Source of the DNA: an uncultured Victivallales bacterium
Lineage (GTDB): Bacteria > Verrucomicrobiota > Lentisphaeria > Oligosphaerales > JAFGRS01
Direction: 5' to 3'
DNA: 34,182 nucleotides
NCBI GenBank assembly: GCA_903837355.1
Contig: CAILUI010000375.1
Span: 1-34,182 of the forward strand
A program made the position numbers and the translations under genes. The notes beneath the pieces were generated by a model. That model was given only the letters and a program-made list of their open reading frames with translations. It searched no databases and was not told the origin of the DNA. Numbering within the stretch: position 1 is the first letter of the stretch; each line of letters begins with the position of its first letter. This document shows positions 1 through 8,489 of the stretch, in pieces.

Positions 1-2106
1 CGCTTCCGGTGGGAGCGACAGGTTCCATTTGTCAATTTGCCAGTACAGGTAGCCGCTACAGCCAAAACGCCAGAGTGTGGTGCCAAGAGCCCGGTGCCCA
101 ACCCCGGTCCAATCGATTTTCCAGTTGTCGGCATCGTGGGTGCCGGCGGTGTTGAAGCAGGTGTACATCCAGAACCGGTCGCCCTCCCGCTGCCGTCGAA
201 GCATGAAGGCGAGGAAATCCGGGTCGTTGAGGTGGGAATTGACCGGGATCCATGTGGTGACGATTCCAGCGAATTCCTGGAAACGGGTGGTGCCGAGCAG
301 CGAAACCGCCGGCGCGTGCTGGCGCACAAAGGAACTGTAGGCCCGAATCCTCGCTATCTGGCCACCGGGTGGTTCATCAAAGATGTAGAAGTAGAAGCGT
401 TCGTTCCACCCTTTTTCCAGCAGATGCTGATTGAGCAGGCGCAACTTGGCGGCAACCGCGGGGCTGTCTTGGTTGGGGGTGTCAAGCTCAAGCAGGGCGC
501 TGTCCACCTGAGCGGTCGTGGCGCCTGCGGAAAACCATGCCGCCGTCACCGCATCAAAGGTCTCCCACGCGGCCTGCCACTGACCGTTCGCATCCTGGCT
601 GAACACCGTTTTCCACGGCAACGCCAGGTTGGGGGTCAAACGGTAGCGGAGGCAGCGCCGCGCGATCCGCTCCGCCACTGCGGCATAGGCCTCTTTGCCA
701 TAGTAGGGGATTCCCTGCCAGGGTTCCGAGGTGACGATGGTGGAAAGGGCGGGACGCTCCGGCAGAACCGCGTGGTGAACCTGCACGGTAATGGCCACCG
801 TCTGCTCGTCTCCGGCAGCGGCGATCCGTAAACGCCCCGGGTACTGCCCCGGCTGGGCCTCGCGGCCCACCCAGGCGGTACACCACAACGCCTGGGCTTT
901 CCCGGCAGCAACACTGAACGATGGCGGCAACGGGCGTAGGATGTCGGGATACTGCCCCGGCAGGTTGAAGCCTGCGCCGGTGGGGGTGGTGACCGAAACA
1001 TAATCGACCCATGAGAACTCCAGTTCAATGCCCGGGTGAGCCCATTCGACCGTGACGCGGCAATCCGCCAGCGCCCCGCGCAGCGGCGTGAGCAGCCATT
1101 GCGCGGATTCGGCTTCGCCGCGGGCGGCGTGCAGTTCCAGCGCTTGGACGGGCTCCCCGGCGGGCAACTCCTCGGGGCGCCATTTCAGCATGGGGGAGGT
1201 CGCCAGCATGGCGAAGGGTGCCGGGGATGCGGCGGCCAAGCTGGCACGCACCTCCCGGGCCACCTCCTCGTTGGCCCGCCCTTTCCACGACGGCAGTTGC
1301 GCCCGCACGTGCCCGAGCGCGGCCCAGCGTTCCGTGGGGCGCTCGTCACCCAGCCGCCGTTGCCCGTCGGCCAACTCTTGCCCCAGCGCGCTTTGGGCCA
1401 CGCCGGGGAGCTGCCCAATCTCGGTGAGGGCGGCGGTCATGGTTTGGGTTTCCGGGCGGACAAACAAGGCGTCCAGCCGGTCATTCATTTTCCTAATCTC
1501 CGGTTGCTGGGAGATGCCGGGAAAGGAGATTGGTGCAAACCGCGGCGGATCATGAAAGCGCATCTCCAACGGCTGCCAGGTGGCGGCACCGCCGGTGAAC
1601 TGACGCCATTCGCGCCCGAGGTTTGCCCGCCACTCGTCGCCCACCGGGGTGCGGTCAAGAGCGACGAATGGGATCGCTGCCTCGACGATCCAGGCATCGG
1701 CGCGTTTCTCGACATGAACGGTGGCTTGTGAATGCCAGGCCGTTTCCACCTTGCCATGATCCATGAAAGCGTCGTACACCGTGCCCAAGGAGTTGATGCC
1801 AATGTGGTAGTAGGCGGCGGGATCCGCAGGGCTGGGGGCGAGGAACAGCTCGACGCAATCATCGTCCCACACCGGCCCGTCGGCCTCGCGAACGACAGGT
1901 TTCAGCTCGCCGGCACGCGGTTCCGCGCACGTGAAGCGCACGCGCAGCAGGTCGCCGTCCGCCGCCATGTGGACGACGGTTTCCGCCGGCGGGGAACTGC
2001 CGCCAATGCCGCGCTGGATGGGATAGGTTGGCGCGGCGGTCCACCAGGCCGCGCTGGCCAGCCCGCAGGTCAGGAGGAAGGAGGTCATGCTGTGTCGAAT
2101 TGCCAT
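1..2106 (-). CDS. GH123-like glycosidase (DUF4091) with N-terminal CBM9-like domain, 3' end missing
   Basis: One open frame of 702 codons runs from ATG at 2106 off the left edge without a stop, so the protein is partial at its C-terminus. Residues 1-20 form a signal peptide (hydrophobic FLLTCGLASAA). Residues about 30-180 look like a family-9 carbohydrate-binding domain (VWDDDCVELFLAP, YYHIGINSLGTVYDA, WIVEAAIPF). After a helical linker, residues about 320-700 resemble GH123/DUF4091: the FYFYIFDEPP motif places the expected Asp-Glu catalytic pair at D577-E578, and GYLYWQIDKWN near the edge is typical of the barrel's end. GH123 enzymes are exo-beta-N-acetylgalactosaminidases using substrate-assisted catalysis; many DUF4091 relatives are untested, so the substrate is inferred. 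It is probably secreted to the periplasm or surface. The start at 2106 is preferred over 2088 because a purine-rich SD-like stretch lies upstream. Confidence 0.85.
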   Translation of the reverse strand, partial: MAIRHSMTSFLLTCGLASAAWWTAAPTYPIQRGIGGSSPPAETVVHMAADGDLLRVRFTCAEPRAGELKPVVREADGPVWDDDCVELFLAPSPADPAAYYHIGINSLGTVYDAFMDHGKVETAWHSQATVHVEKRADAWIVEAAIPFVALDRTPVGDEWRANLGREWRQFTGGAATWQPLEMRFHDPPRFAPISFPGISQQPEIRKMNDRLDALFVRPETQTMTAALTEIGQLPGVAQSALGQELADGQRRLGDERPTERWAALGHVRAQLPSWKGRANEEVAREVRASLAAASPAPFAMLATSPMLKWRPEELPAGEPVQALELHAARGEAESAQWLLTPLRGALADCRVTVEWAHPGIELEFSWVDYVSVTTPTGAGFNLPGQYPDILRPLPPSFSVAAGKAQALWCTAWVGREAQPGQYPGRLRIAAAGDEQTVAITVQVHHAVLPERPALSTIVTSEPWQGIPYYGKEAYAAVAERIARRCLRYRLTPNLALPWKTVFSQDANGQWQAAWETFDAVTAAWFSAGATTAQVDSALLELDTPNQDSPAVAAKLRLLNQHLLEKGWNERFYFYIFDEPPGGQIARIRAYSSFVRQHAPAVSLLGTTRFQEFAGIVTTWIPVNSHLNDPDFLAFMLRRQREGDRFWMYTCFNTAGTHDADNWKIDWTGVGHRALGTTLWRFGCSGYLYWQIDKWNLSLPPEA

Positions 2107-2126
2107 AGGGGGGGGCCCTTCCCCTT
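2107..2126 (-). promoter_or_regulatory. SD-like site separated from the GH123 start by a C8 run
   Basis: Read on the minus strand, GGGGAAGGG is followed by eight C residues (G8 at 2108-2115 on the plus strand), one T, and the ATG at 2106. The homopolymer is therefore the spacer between a possible ribosome-binding site and the start codon, giving 9 nt spacing at present. A change in run length would alter that spacing. Confidence 0.4.
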
Positions 2127-2268
2127 CGGTGCCTAGTGTGTCGTGGCATGAGAAAACTACTCGACCGTCATGGATCCGACAAACCGCACCTTGCAGCATG
2201 CAGAAGCACCGTAGCTCCTGTGCGGACGGCACGGATCGAGCGCCAACGGTCCGGATCGACTGGAATCG

Positions 2269-2506
2269 TCATCTATCAGGGATGAAGACGAAGCGGTCTG
2301 CATAGACCACGGGTCACCGGAGAAGCGCCAGGCGCAGCGCGTTCTGAATCTTGTCGCGGTGGGCGGGGAGCACACCGGGTCGGGGCGGGGATCGCCGAGC
2401 GACCCGGCGTAGTCGAGCGGCACGATCCCGCCGTCGCGGACTGCCAGGTCGTCCACCGCTGGAGCGCGAGCGTCCACGGGTGCTCTGCACCCCGCGAGCG
2501 CTTGTC
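2269..2506 (-). pseudogene. Decayed coding remnant downstream of the GH140-like gene
   Basis: This 400-base gap between genes is not featureless. On the minus strand a stretch with strong GC3 bias reads VDDLAVRDGGIVPLDYAGS (about 2390-2460). After a frame change it reads HRDKIQNALRLALLR, then an in-frame TGA, then PVVYADRFVFIPDR and a TGA at 2269-2271. The final peptide looks like a genuine C-terminus; compare IYVDRFLFVRE at the end of the DUF4838 gene ending at 26873. With one frameshift and one internal stop this looks like the tail of a degraded gene whose 5' part is gone. The family is not identified. Positions 2107-2268 show nothing beyond the leader of the GH123-like gene. Confidence 0.35.
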
Positions 2507-3967
2507 TCACTGGAGCAGTCCCGGCGGCGGGAAGCCCTTGGCGGCATCGTCCAGCACCAGCACCCAGTCGGTCAGTTCGCCTGGGCTGGGGGAGATGAAA
2601 TCCGGCTCGCCGGCAGTCGGGAACTCGCCGATGGCAGTGGCCTTGCCGTCGCGCGGGTTGAACCACCAGGCCTTGGCGGTGCGCCCGCTGATGACGCTCA
2701 GCCTAACCCTGAACCTGCGCCCCACGGGCGCATAGACCATCGCGTAGCTCCCCGACGCCTCGCGGGTCGCCGTGAAACGGTAGCGGCCCGCACCTGGAAC
2801 GCTCGTCGGGACACGATCCGTCACCACGATGGCGTCGTCCGGCACGCGGGTCAGGAAAGGGCGCGACAGCAGGAGGTGTTTCGCATGCTGCATCTGCGCC
2901 GCCCCGGGTTGCTCGATGGCCTCGTACCACGGCATGAGCGGGGCGTTGATCGGGGCCTTGCCGGGCGACCACATCTGCCAGACGCTGTGGTGACCGTAGG
3001 TGTGCCCGCAGGCGCCGCCGAACAGGTCCCAGTAGAGCGCCCTGCGGACGTCGGCCGCGACCGTGTGCCCAAGATCCTGCGCCCGGAAAGAGACGGGGTG
3101 ATCCTCGTAGACGGGCTCCCCATCGATGACCGGCTTAGCCGGCTCGCGGTCGTAGTCGGCGCGGGTGTTCTGGTAGCCTTCGTTGAACTTCACGTTGTGC
3201 CCGTTCTGGCGCAGGTTGAAGTCCAGCCAATCCTCGCTGTGGAAGTCCTGGGCCGAGCCCCGGCCACCGCACGGATGGAAGGTCTGCAGGTGCACGCCGC
3301 CAGTGCTCCGGCGCAGTCCGCGGGCCAGGGCACGAATGACCTCCCGCTGCAGGTCGTTCTCGATGCCGCGGTCGCCACCCAGGATCCAGATGACGCCGGC
3401 CTCCCGGTAACGCTGTCCGAGCCACTCCCCGTAGACCTCGGCGTTGGCCGGGGTGAACAAGGGTTTACCGTCGCTCACCTCGTCGTGCCAGTAGCGTCCC
3501 CAGGTCGGCAACAAGCCGATGTACAGCCCCAGGGCATTGGCCTTGGCCACGATGAAGTCGACCTGGTCCCAGTAATCGTTAGCGGGGCCGTCCTGGACCG
3601 CCGGTCGGGCCGGGTCAAGGTCGGTCAGCGGCAGGTGGCCGTAGGCGTTGGGATCCCGATGGCCGTCCAGTTCGGCGATCGCCACGGCCTGGATCACCGT
3701 ATACCCCTGCCGAGCCCGGCATTCGAGATAGCGAGTGGCCTCTTCACGGTTCAGCCGGTGGAACAGCTCCCAGGCGGTATCGCCCAGCCAGAAGAAGGGC
3801 GTGCCGTCTTCCTGGACCAGAAAACGCCGGTTCTCCGCGACGCGCAGGCGCGGCAGGAGTTGCGCGGCTGGCGCCGGGGCGGGCTCCGCGCCGTGGGTGC
3901 CGGCGGCCCCGACGGCCGCGGCGAGGCAGATCGGTGCGAGGAGAGACGAGACGGCGGGCGAGAGCAT
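2507..3967 (-). CDS. GH140-like glycosidase (DUF4038 with C-terminal putative collagen-binding domain)
   Basis: This is a 486-aa secreted protein with a signal peptide at residues 1-27. Residues about 38-390 form a TIM-barrel DUF4038 domain: RRFLVQEDGTPFFWLGDTAW is the family hallmark, followed by GLYIGLLPTWG, ILGGDR and PVIDGEPVYED. The Asp of ILGGDR (D199) and the Glu of DGEP (E284) are the likely acid/base and nucleophile by analogy with GH140, whose characterised members remove apiose from rhamnogalacturonan II. Residues about 395-480 match the small beta-sandwich that usually follows DUF4038 (YAMVYAPVGRRFRVRL, AWWFNPRDG). The length is normal. It is transcribed leftwards, divergently from the solute-binding protein gene. 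Apiosidase activity is an inference, since many DUF4038 proteins have unknown substrates. Confidence 0.88.
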   Translation of the reverse strand: MLSPAVSSLLAPICLAAAVGAAGTHGAEPAPAPAAQLLPRLRVAENRRFLVQEDGTPFFWLGDTAWELFHRLNREEATRYLECRARQGYTVIQAVAIAELDGHRDPNAYGHLPLTDLDPARPAVQDGPANDYWDQVDFIVAKANALGLYIGLLPTWGRYWHDEVSDGKPLFTPANAEVYGEWLGQRYREAGVIWILGGDRGIENDLQREVIRALARGLRRSTGGVHLQTFHPCGGRGSAQDFHSEDWLDFNLRQNGHNVKFNEGYQNTRADYDREPAKPVIDGEPVYEDHPVSFRAQDLGHTVAADVRRALYWDLFGGACGHTYGHHSVWQMWSPGKAPINAPLMPWYEAIEQPGAAQMQHAKHLLLSRPFLTRVPDDAIVVTDRVPTSVPGAGRYRFTATREASGSYAMVYAPVGRRFRVRLSVISGRTAKAWWFNPRDGKATAIGEFPTAGEPDFISPSPGELTDWVLVLDDAAKGFPPPGLLQ

Positions 3968-4044
3968 GCCAGTGTCTTTCTATCTGGTGACACGAACGGC
4001 TCCATACCTGTGGAGGTCCACTGACCATCCGCTAGTCTGATGCT

Positions 4045-4072
4045 ACTCTAGATATAACGGGGCGCCTGTCAA
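4045..4072 (-). promoter_or_regulatory. Candidate sigma-70 promoter for the GH140-like gene
   Basis: Reading leftwards, a perfect -35 TTGACA (4072-4067) is separated by 16 nt from TAGAGT (4050-4045; four of six matches to TATAAT). The -10 ends about 78 nt before the ATG at 3967. The -35 and spacing are convincing; the -10 is weak. Confidence 0.35.
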
Positions 4073-4110
4073 TCACGGGCGGACAGACCGCGCGCGCCAT
4101 ACCTGAGCCC

Positions 4111-4155
4111 TCTACAGCCTGAGCACCCGACCGCCATGGCGTCCTGTGGGACGCC
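4111..4155 (+). repeat. 45-bp dispersed intergenic element, copy A
   Basis: This element is 40/45 identical without gaps to the minus strand of 9465-9509. Its 3' half is the hairpin GGCGTCC-TGTG-GGACGCC (4138-4155), identical in both copies; the first 13 bases (TCTACAGCCTGAG) are also invariant. In this copy an outer inverted repeat, CTCTAC (4110-4115) and GTAGAG (4157-4162), encloses the element. It lies about 220 nt upstream of the solute-binding protein start and could be a REP-like element, operator or mobile-element end. Confidence 0.6.
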
Positions 4156-4316
4156 GGTAGAGTGAGTCCATGAGACCACGCGCGCCCGCCGCTCCTGTGA
4201 AACAAGAGCTTGCGGGGTGCAGGGGCGGACGAGATGGGGGCCATCGTCATCGCGGCGACGATTGCGGGGGGGGCTTTGCCTCTTCCGGTCGATGGCGCAC
4301 ATTACAGGTACGGCCG

Positions 4317-4351
4317 ACCTGGCGCCATGGCGTCCCGCCACGGCGCCAGGT
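4317..4351 (+). promoter_or_regulatory. Strong hairpin in the leader of the solute-binding protein gene
   Basis: Arms ACCTGGCGCC (4317-4326) and GGCGCCAGGT (4342-4351) pair perfectly. The inner TGGCG (4328-4332) and CGCCA (4336-4340) extend the stem past one A-C mismatch to a 3-nt loop. The structure ends 12 nt before the AGGAG Shine-Dalgarno at 4364-4368. No U-run follows, so a plain intrinsic terminator is unlikely; an operator palindrome, an mRNA-stabilising stem or a translational control element would fit. An upstream G8 run lies at 4266-4273. Confidence 0.55.
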
Positions 4352-4374
4352 TCAGGCGACGCCAGGAGAGCACG

Positions 4375-6288
4375 ATGAAGCGCTTGCATAGATGGATGCG
4401 GGGTGTGGCGGTCCTTGGTGGGCTGGCTCTGGGCTGGCAGGCGGCGCCGGCGGGGGAGGCCACGGCCTACCGCGGTCACGGCCTGGCCATGCACGGCGAC
4501 CTGAAGTACCCCTCCGACTTCACGCACCTCGACTACGTTCAGCCCGACGCGCCCAAGGGCGGCGCCGTGCGCCTCGGCGCCAGCGGCGGCTACGATTCGC
4601 TGAACGGCTTCATCCTGCGCGGCAATGCCGCCGACGGGCTGGAGCTGCTCTATGACACGCTGCTGACGGATTCCGCCGACGAGCCCTTCTCCGCCTATGG
4701 GCGCCTGGCGGAGACCATGGAAGTCCCAGCGGACCGTTCGTGGGTCATCTTCGACCTGCGGCCGGCGGCGCGCTGGCACGACGGAGCCCCGATCACCGCC
4801 GACGATGTCATCTTCACCTTCAACACGATGCTGGAGAAGGGGCACCCGACCTTCAAATTCTACTACAAGAGCGTCAAGACCGTGGAGAAGCTCGGGGAGC
4901 GGCGGGTCAAGTTCGCCTTCAGCCCGGATGAGACGAACCGGGAGATGCCCCTGATCATCGGCCAGATCGCCATCCTGCCCAAGCACTACTGGGAGACGCG
5001 CGACTTCGCGGCCACCACCCTCGAGCCCCCCCTTGGCAGCGGCCCGTATCGCATCAAGGCCTTCGAAGCGAACCGTTACATCACCTACGAGCGCGTGCCG
5101 GACTGCTGGAGCGCCGCGGTTCCCGTCTGTGTTGGGGCGTATAACTTCGGCGAGATCACCTACGAGTACTTCCGGGACGAGGTGGTTCTGCTCGAGGCGT
5201 TCAAGGCTGGGAAGCTCGACATCCACGTCGAGAGCATGGCCAAGAACTGGGCCACGGCCTACGATCTGCCGGCGGTCCGCCAGGGGGTCATGCTCAAGGA
5301 GGAGATCCCGCACCAGCGCACCGCCGGCATGCAGGCCTACGTCTTCAACCAGCGGCGGCCGCTCTTCCAGGACCGGCGCGTGCGCCAGGCCTTGGCCTGC
5401 GCCTTCGACTTCGAGCTCAGCAACCGGAAGTTCTTCTACGAGTCCTACACGCGTTGCCGCAGTTACTTCGGCAACTCGGAGCTGGAAGCCAAGGGGCTGC
5501 CGGCCGGCGAAGAACTTGAGGTTCTGCGCCAGTTGGATGGGCAGTTCCCCGGTCAGGTGCCGCCAGAGGTCTTCCAGCAGGAGTATAACCCGCCCGCCAC
5601 GGGGGCCTGGACCGACGAGAAAGAGCACAGCCGTGCCATGCGGGTGAACCTGCGCCAGGCCGCCGAACTGCTGAAGGCGGCCGGCTGGACGGTGCGGCCC
5701 GACGACCGCAAGCTGGTCAACGAGGCCGCGCGGGACGCCCAGGGCGAGCTCATCCCTTTCGCCTTCGAGGTGCTTCTGGTCAGCCCCGCTTTCGAGCGCA
5801 TCACGCTGCCTTTTGCGCAGGAGCTGCAGAAGCTCGGCATTCAGGCCACGGTGCGTACGGTCGACTCGGCGCAGTACCAGAACCGTGTCGACAGTTACGA
5901 TTTCGATATGGTGGTTCACACCTGGGGCCAATCGCAGTCCCCCGGCAACGAGCAGCGCGACCAGTGGACTGCGGCGGCCGCCGCCACCCCTGGGAGTCGT
6001 AACCTGGCCGGCATCAGTAGCCCGGCAGTGGACAAGGCCGTGGATCTGGTGATCCAGGCCGCGGACCGCAAGAGCCTGGTGCAGCGCACTCGGGCCTTGG
6101 ACCGCTTGCTGCAGTGGGGTTACTACACCGTACCGCAGTGGTACTACGGGCGCGACCGGGTGGCCTTCTGGGACCGGCTCGGGCGGCCGCGCGTGGTGCC
6201 GTTGCGCGGCGGCGTGGAGGTCATGACCTGGTGGGTTGATCCTGCCAAGGCGGCCAGCTTTGAGCAGCGTTTCCAGGCGGTGAAGTAG
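4375..6288 (+). CDS. Periplasmic solute-binding protein, family 5 (YejA-like)
   Basis: This is a 637-aa ABC-transporter substrate-binding protein. The start at 4375 follows AGGAG with 6-nt spacing and opens a normal signal peptide (MKRLHRWMRG, then a hydrophobic stretch ending near QAAPAGEA); the longer in-frame extension to 4210 lacks a signal. YejA-type hallmarks follow: HGDLKYPSDFTHLDYV, PDAPKGGAVRLG, SLNGFILRG, then ARWHDGAPITADDVIFTFN and PLGSGPYRIK of the family-5 fold. E. coli YejA serves the YejABEF importer for oligopeptides and microcin C. Here no yejB/E/F permease or ATPase gene is within the window, and the next gene (4 bases on) encodes a glycosidase-like protein, so the ligand could be an oligosaccharide or glycopeptide; that is inference. 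The partner permease must be elsewhere or absent. Confidence 0.9.
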   Translation: MKRLHRWMRGVAVLGGLALGWQAAPAGEATAYRGHGLAMHGDLKYPSDFTHLDYVQPDAPKGGAVRLGASGGYDSLNGFILRGNAADGLELLYDTLLTDSADEPFSAYGRLAETMEVPADRSWVIFDLRPAARWHDGAPITADDVIFTFNTMLEKGHPTFKFYYKSVKTVEKLGERRVKFAFSPDETNREMPLIIGQIAILPKHYWETRDFAATTLEPPLGSGPYRIKAFEANRYITYERVPDCWSAAVPVCVGAYNFGEITYEYFRDEVVLLEAFKAGKLDIHVESMAKNWATAYDLPAVRQGVMLKEEIPHQRTAGMQAYVFNQRRPLFQDRRVRQALACAFDFELSNRKFFYESYTRCRSYFGNSELEAKGLPAGEELEVLRQLDGQFPGQVPPEVFQQEYNPPATGAWTDEKEHSRAMRVNLRQAAELLKAAGWTVRPDDRKLVNEAARDAQGELIPFAFEVLLVSPAFERITLPFAQELQKLGIQATVRTVDSAQYQNRVDSYDFDMVVHTWGQSQSPGNEQRDQWTAAAAATPGSRNLAGISSPAVDKAVDLVIQAADRKSLVQRTRALDRLLQWGYYTVPQWYYGRDRVAFWDRLGRPRVVPLRGGVEVMTWWVDPAKAASFEQRFQAVK

Positions 6289-6292
6289 CCCT

Positions 6293-7354
6293 ATGAAGGT
6301 CCTCACTGCAGTCGGAATGGCCATGGTCAGCAGCAGTTGTGCCGTGCTGCCGCCGGTGGCGGCGGAGCGAGACCGCATCACTATCGGCGCGATCCGCTGG
6401 GACGCATGGTTCGGTGACGCAGTGAACCCCTATGAGAAGAGCCTGGCGGAGCCGCGCTGGCACGGTCGGCTGCCCTTCTACGCCAAGGTCATCTCGGACC
6501 GCGACGTGCAGGTCCGTGGCGACACGCAGGAGGCGGTGGACCAGGAGATCGCTTACGCCCAGGCGGGCGGCGTCGACTACTGGGCCTTCCTGTACTACTC
6601 GCCGGGCCGGCGCGACGATGGCTTCAACCACGACGCCATGAATCGGGCCCGCCGACTCTACCTGTCCAGTCGACGCAAGGGCGACGTCAACTTCTGCCTG
6701 ATCGTCAATCCCAAGCATCCGGACGCCGAGATCAGCGAGTTCCTGGAGATGATGCAGGAGCCATCCTACCAGACGGTCATGGGCGGCCGGCCGTTGCTGT
6801 ACCTCATGTACTGGGACCCAACCCACACGCCGGCGGCATGGTTCGGCTCGACGGAGGTGTGCCGGGCCTACATGGACGCCCTGCGGGCGCGGGCCAGGGA
6901 GCGGGGCCTCGGCAACCCCTACTGCGTCGCGCTGACGCAGAAGCCCGACCTCCTGGGGGGAGTGGCTGCCGCGGCCGGGCTTGACGCCCTGGGCGCCTAT
7001 ACGAGCTGGGGCGGCCCCGACTACGCTGGATTGTGCGCCGCGCAGCGTCGGTACTGGGACGCCATGAAGGCCACCGGTTGCCGCGTGGTGCCGAATCTCA
7101 GCGCGGGCTGGGGCGGGCCACGCGACGCCCTGGGCGACACCCTGCAGCCCACACCCGCCGAACTGGCCGCGCACGTGCGCTCAGCCTGCGACTGGATCAC
7201 GGCCAACCCAGGCGTTGCCGAGGCGAAGACCCTGCTGTTCTACGCCTGGAACGAGGTGGACGAGGGCGGCTGGCTCGTCCCCGATAGGGCTCAGGGCTCC
7301 GCCAAACTCGATGCCATCCGCGGCGTCGTGGAGGCAGTGCGGACAGGGGAATAG
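6293..7354 (+). CDS. GH99/WbsX-like TIM-barrel protein
   Basis: This 353-aa exported protein is encoded 4 bases after the solute-binding protein gene, so the two are almost certainly co-transcribed. The N-terminus (MKVLTAVGMAMVSSSC) is a short signal peptide; Cys16 could be lipidated, but the lipobox is poor. The body resembles the GH99-like domain of WbsX-type proteins: IGAIRWDAWFGD, then YAQAGGVDYWAFLYY (barrel strand with aromatic residues), PLLYLMYW, and the C-terminal signature FYAWNEVDEGGWLVP. GH99 enzymes are endo-alpha-mannosidases/mannanases; the WbsX-like group is largely uncharacterised and may be glycan-modifying. A pairing with a binding protein suggests the two act on the same extracytoplasmic substrate. 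Family-level confidence is good; the reaction is unknown. Confidence 0.75.
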   Translation: MKVLTAVGMAMVSSSCAVLPPVAAERDRITIGAIRWDAWFGDAVNPYEKSLAEPRWHGRLPFYAKVISDRDVQVRGDTQEAVDQEIAYAQAGGVDYWAFLYYSPGRRDDGFNHDAMNRARRLYLSSRRKGDVNFCLIVNPKHPDAEISEFLEMMQEPSYQTVMGGRPLLYLMYWDPTHTPAAWFGSTEVCRAYMDALRARARERGLGNPYCVALTQKPDLLGGVAAAAGLDALGAYTSWGGPDYAGLCAAQRRYWDAMKATGCRVVPNLSAGWGGPRDALGDTLQPTPAELAAHVRSACDWITANPGVAEAKTLLFYAWNEVDEGGWLVPDRAQGSAKLDAIRGVVEAVRTGE

Positions 7355-7666
7355 TCAGGCCGAAAGGAAACACCCCGACAGGTCCGGGAGAGAGGAGAGA
7401 GAGGAAGGAGGAGGGTAGGAGCCTGCCGGGGTGTTAAGTTGTCAAGATCGAGGGGATCTGGTTTTTCGGTCTCGTACTGCTCGGGCTCTGGTCAGCCCGT
7501 TCGGTCTCACTGTTGAATGCGACAAGCTGCGGGGCATTAGGTTCCCGCGTCCGGCCCTTTTCTTTTCCGGCATGCGGAGATGGTGACGGCCTACGCTACG
7601 GGGAAGTGAGCCGAGGCGTGGTCGGCGGGTGAGGCGAGTGGGACGTAGTAATCAGGAGGATCGCGG
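7355..7666. other. 312-base intergenic region
   Basis: The first 81 bases carry the long hairpin described separately. The remainder (7436-7666) has one plus-strand frame with a hydrophobic run (IWFFGLVLLGLW) but no start codon and no family resemblance, so I do not call a gene. AGGAGG at 7654-7659 is the Shine-Dalgarno of the next gene. Confidence 0.4.
7369..7435 (+). terminator. Long inverted repeat with polypurine loop after the two-gene unit
   Basis: AACACCCCGACAGG (7369-7382) pairs with CCTGCCGGGGTGTT (7422-7435) with a single mismatch over 14 bp, 14 bases after the stop of the GH99-like gene. The 39-base loop is mostly G and A (7383-7421). There is no downstream T-run. Its position suggests a 3'-end or transcript-stabilising structure rather than a classical intrinsic terminator. 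Confidence 0.45.
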
Positions 7667-8489
7667 ATGAAACGGCTGGTCCCTACGGCACTGCTGCTGT
7701 TTCCCTTGGTCGGAGTGTGCGCCGCCGAGGCGCCGCCGAAGGTCTTGCCGTTGCCGGGGGGAGGTCTTCCTGGTCGAGAGCTGCCCCGCCTTCGTGATTC
7801 CGCCCGCGGCGACGGTCACGGCGGGGCCGACGCCGTGGGTCTGGTATGCGCCGACCCTGCCTGGCCTGCCTGGTCCGGAAGAACAGTGGCTGTTTGAGCG
7901 CTTCACGCAGGCAGGCATCGCCATTGCGGGCATCGACGTCGGCGAGTCCTTCGGGAGTCCGGCCGGCCGGGCGCTTTACAGCGCGCTCTACCGTGAACTC
8001 ACGCAGAAGCGCGGTTTCGCCGCGCGTGCCGTCTTACTGGGACGGAGCCGGGGCGGGCTGATGACCCTCGCCTGGGCGGCGGAGAATGCCGACCGGGTCG
8101 CCGCCTTCGCCGGCATCTACCCGGTTTGCAGCCTGGTCAGCTACCCCGGCCTGGCGGCGGCCAGTGCTGCCTACGGCATGACGGCGGCGGAGTTGGGCGC
8201 ACGCCTCGCAGAGCACAACCCCATCGACCGGCTCGCCGCCCTGGCCAAGGCGGGTGTGCCCATGTTCGCCATCCACGGCGATGCCGACACCGTCGTTCCT
8301 CTGGAGACGAACTCCGGGGAGATGCGCAGGCGCTACGAGGCCCTCGGCGGCAGTATGCAGATCGTGGTTCCGCCGGGCCAGGGGCACACCATGTGGGAAG
8401 GGTTTTTCCGCTGCCAGGAGCTCGTCGACTTCGTAGTGGCGCAGGCCCAGCGCTCCAGGATGGCGGACGGGCAGTCCCGTACGCACTGA
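7667..8489 (+). pseudogene. Secreted alpha/beta hydrolase interrupted by a +1 frameshift
   Basis: ATG at 7667, after AGGAGG, opens a signal peptide (KRLVPTALLLFPLVGVCAAEA) in one frame; the rest of the protein is in another frame. The shift lies in a run of six G (7756-7761). With five G the reading is KVLPLPGEVFLVESCPAFVI and continues smoothly to 8489 (about 273 aa). The body is an alpha/beta hydrolase of the prolyl-oligopeptidase/dienelactone-hydrolase type: nucleophile Ser in GRSRGG (codon 8046-8048), acid Asp in HGDADTVVP, His in GQGHTMWEG. The frameshift may be real, phase-variable or a sequencing error. As it stands only an unexported product starting at an internal GTG (7794) could be made. 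The last 11 or so codons are antisense to a ferredoxin remnant (8450-8533), so the natural C-terminus also seems replaced. Confidence 0.75.

Noticed and set aside
2351..4024. A 557-codon plus-strand frame opposite the GH140-like gene
   Set aside because: No domain is recognisable and the minus-strand frame has all DUF4038 hallmarks.
4069..6381. A 770-codon open frame on the minus strand opposite the solute-binding protein
   Set aside because: It is antisense to a protein with clear family motifs, signal peptide and ribosome site; the antisense product shows no domain and is an artefact of high GC.
7436..7653. Possible small membrane peptide (IWFFGLVLLGLW)
   Set aside because: No start codon or ribosome site and no similarity; a chance hydrophobic run in an intergenic region.
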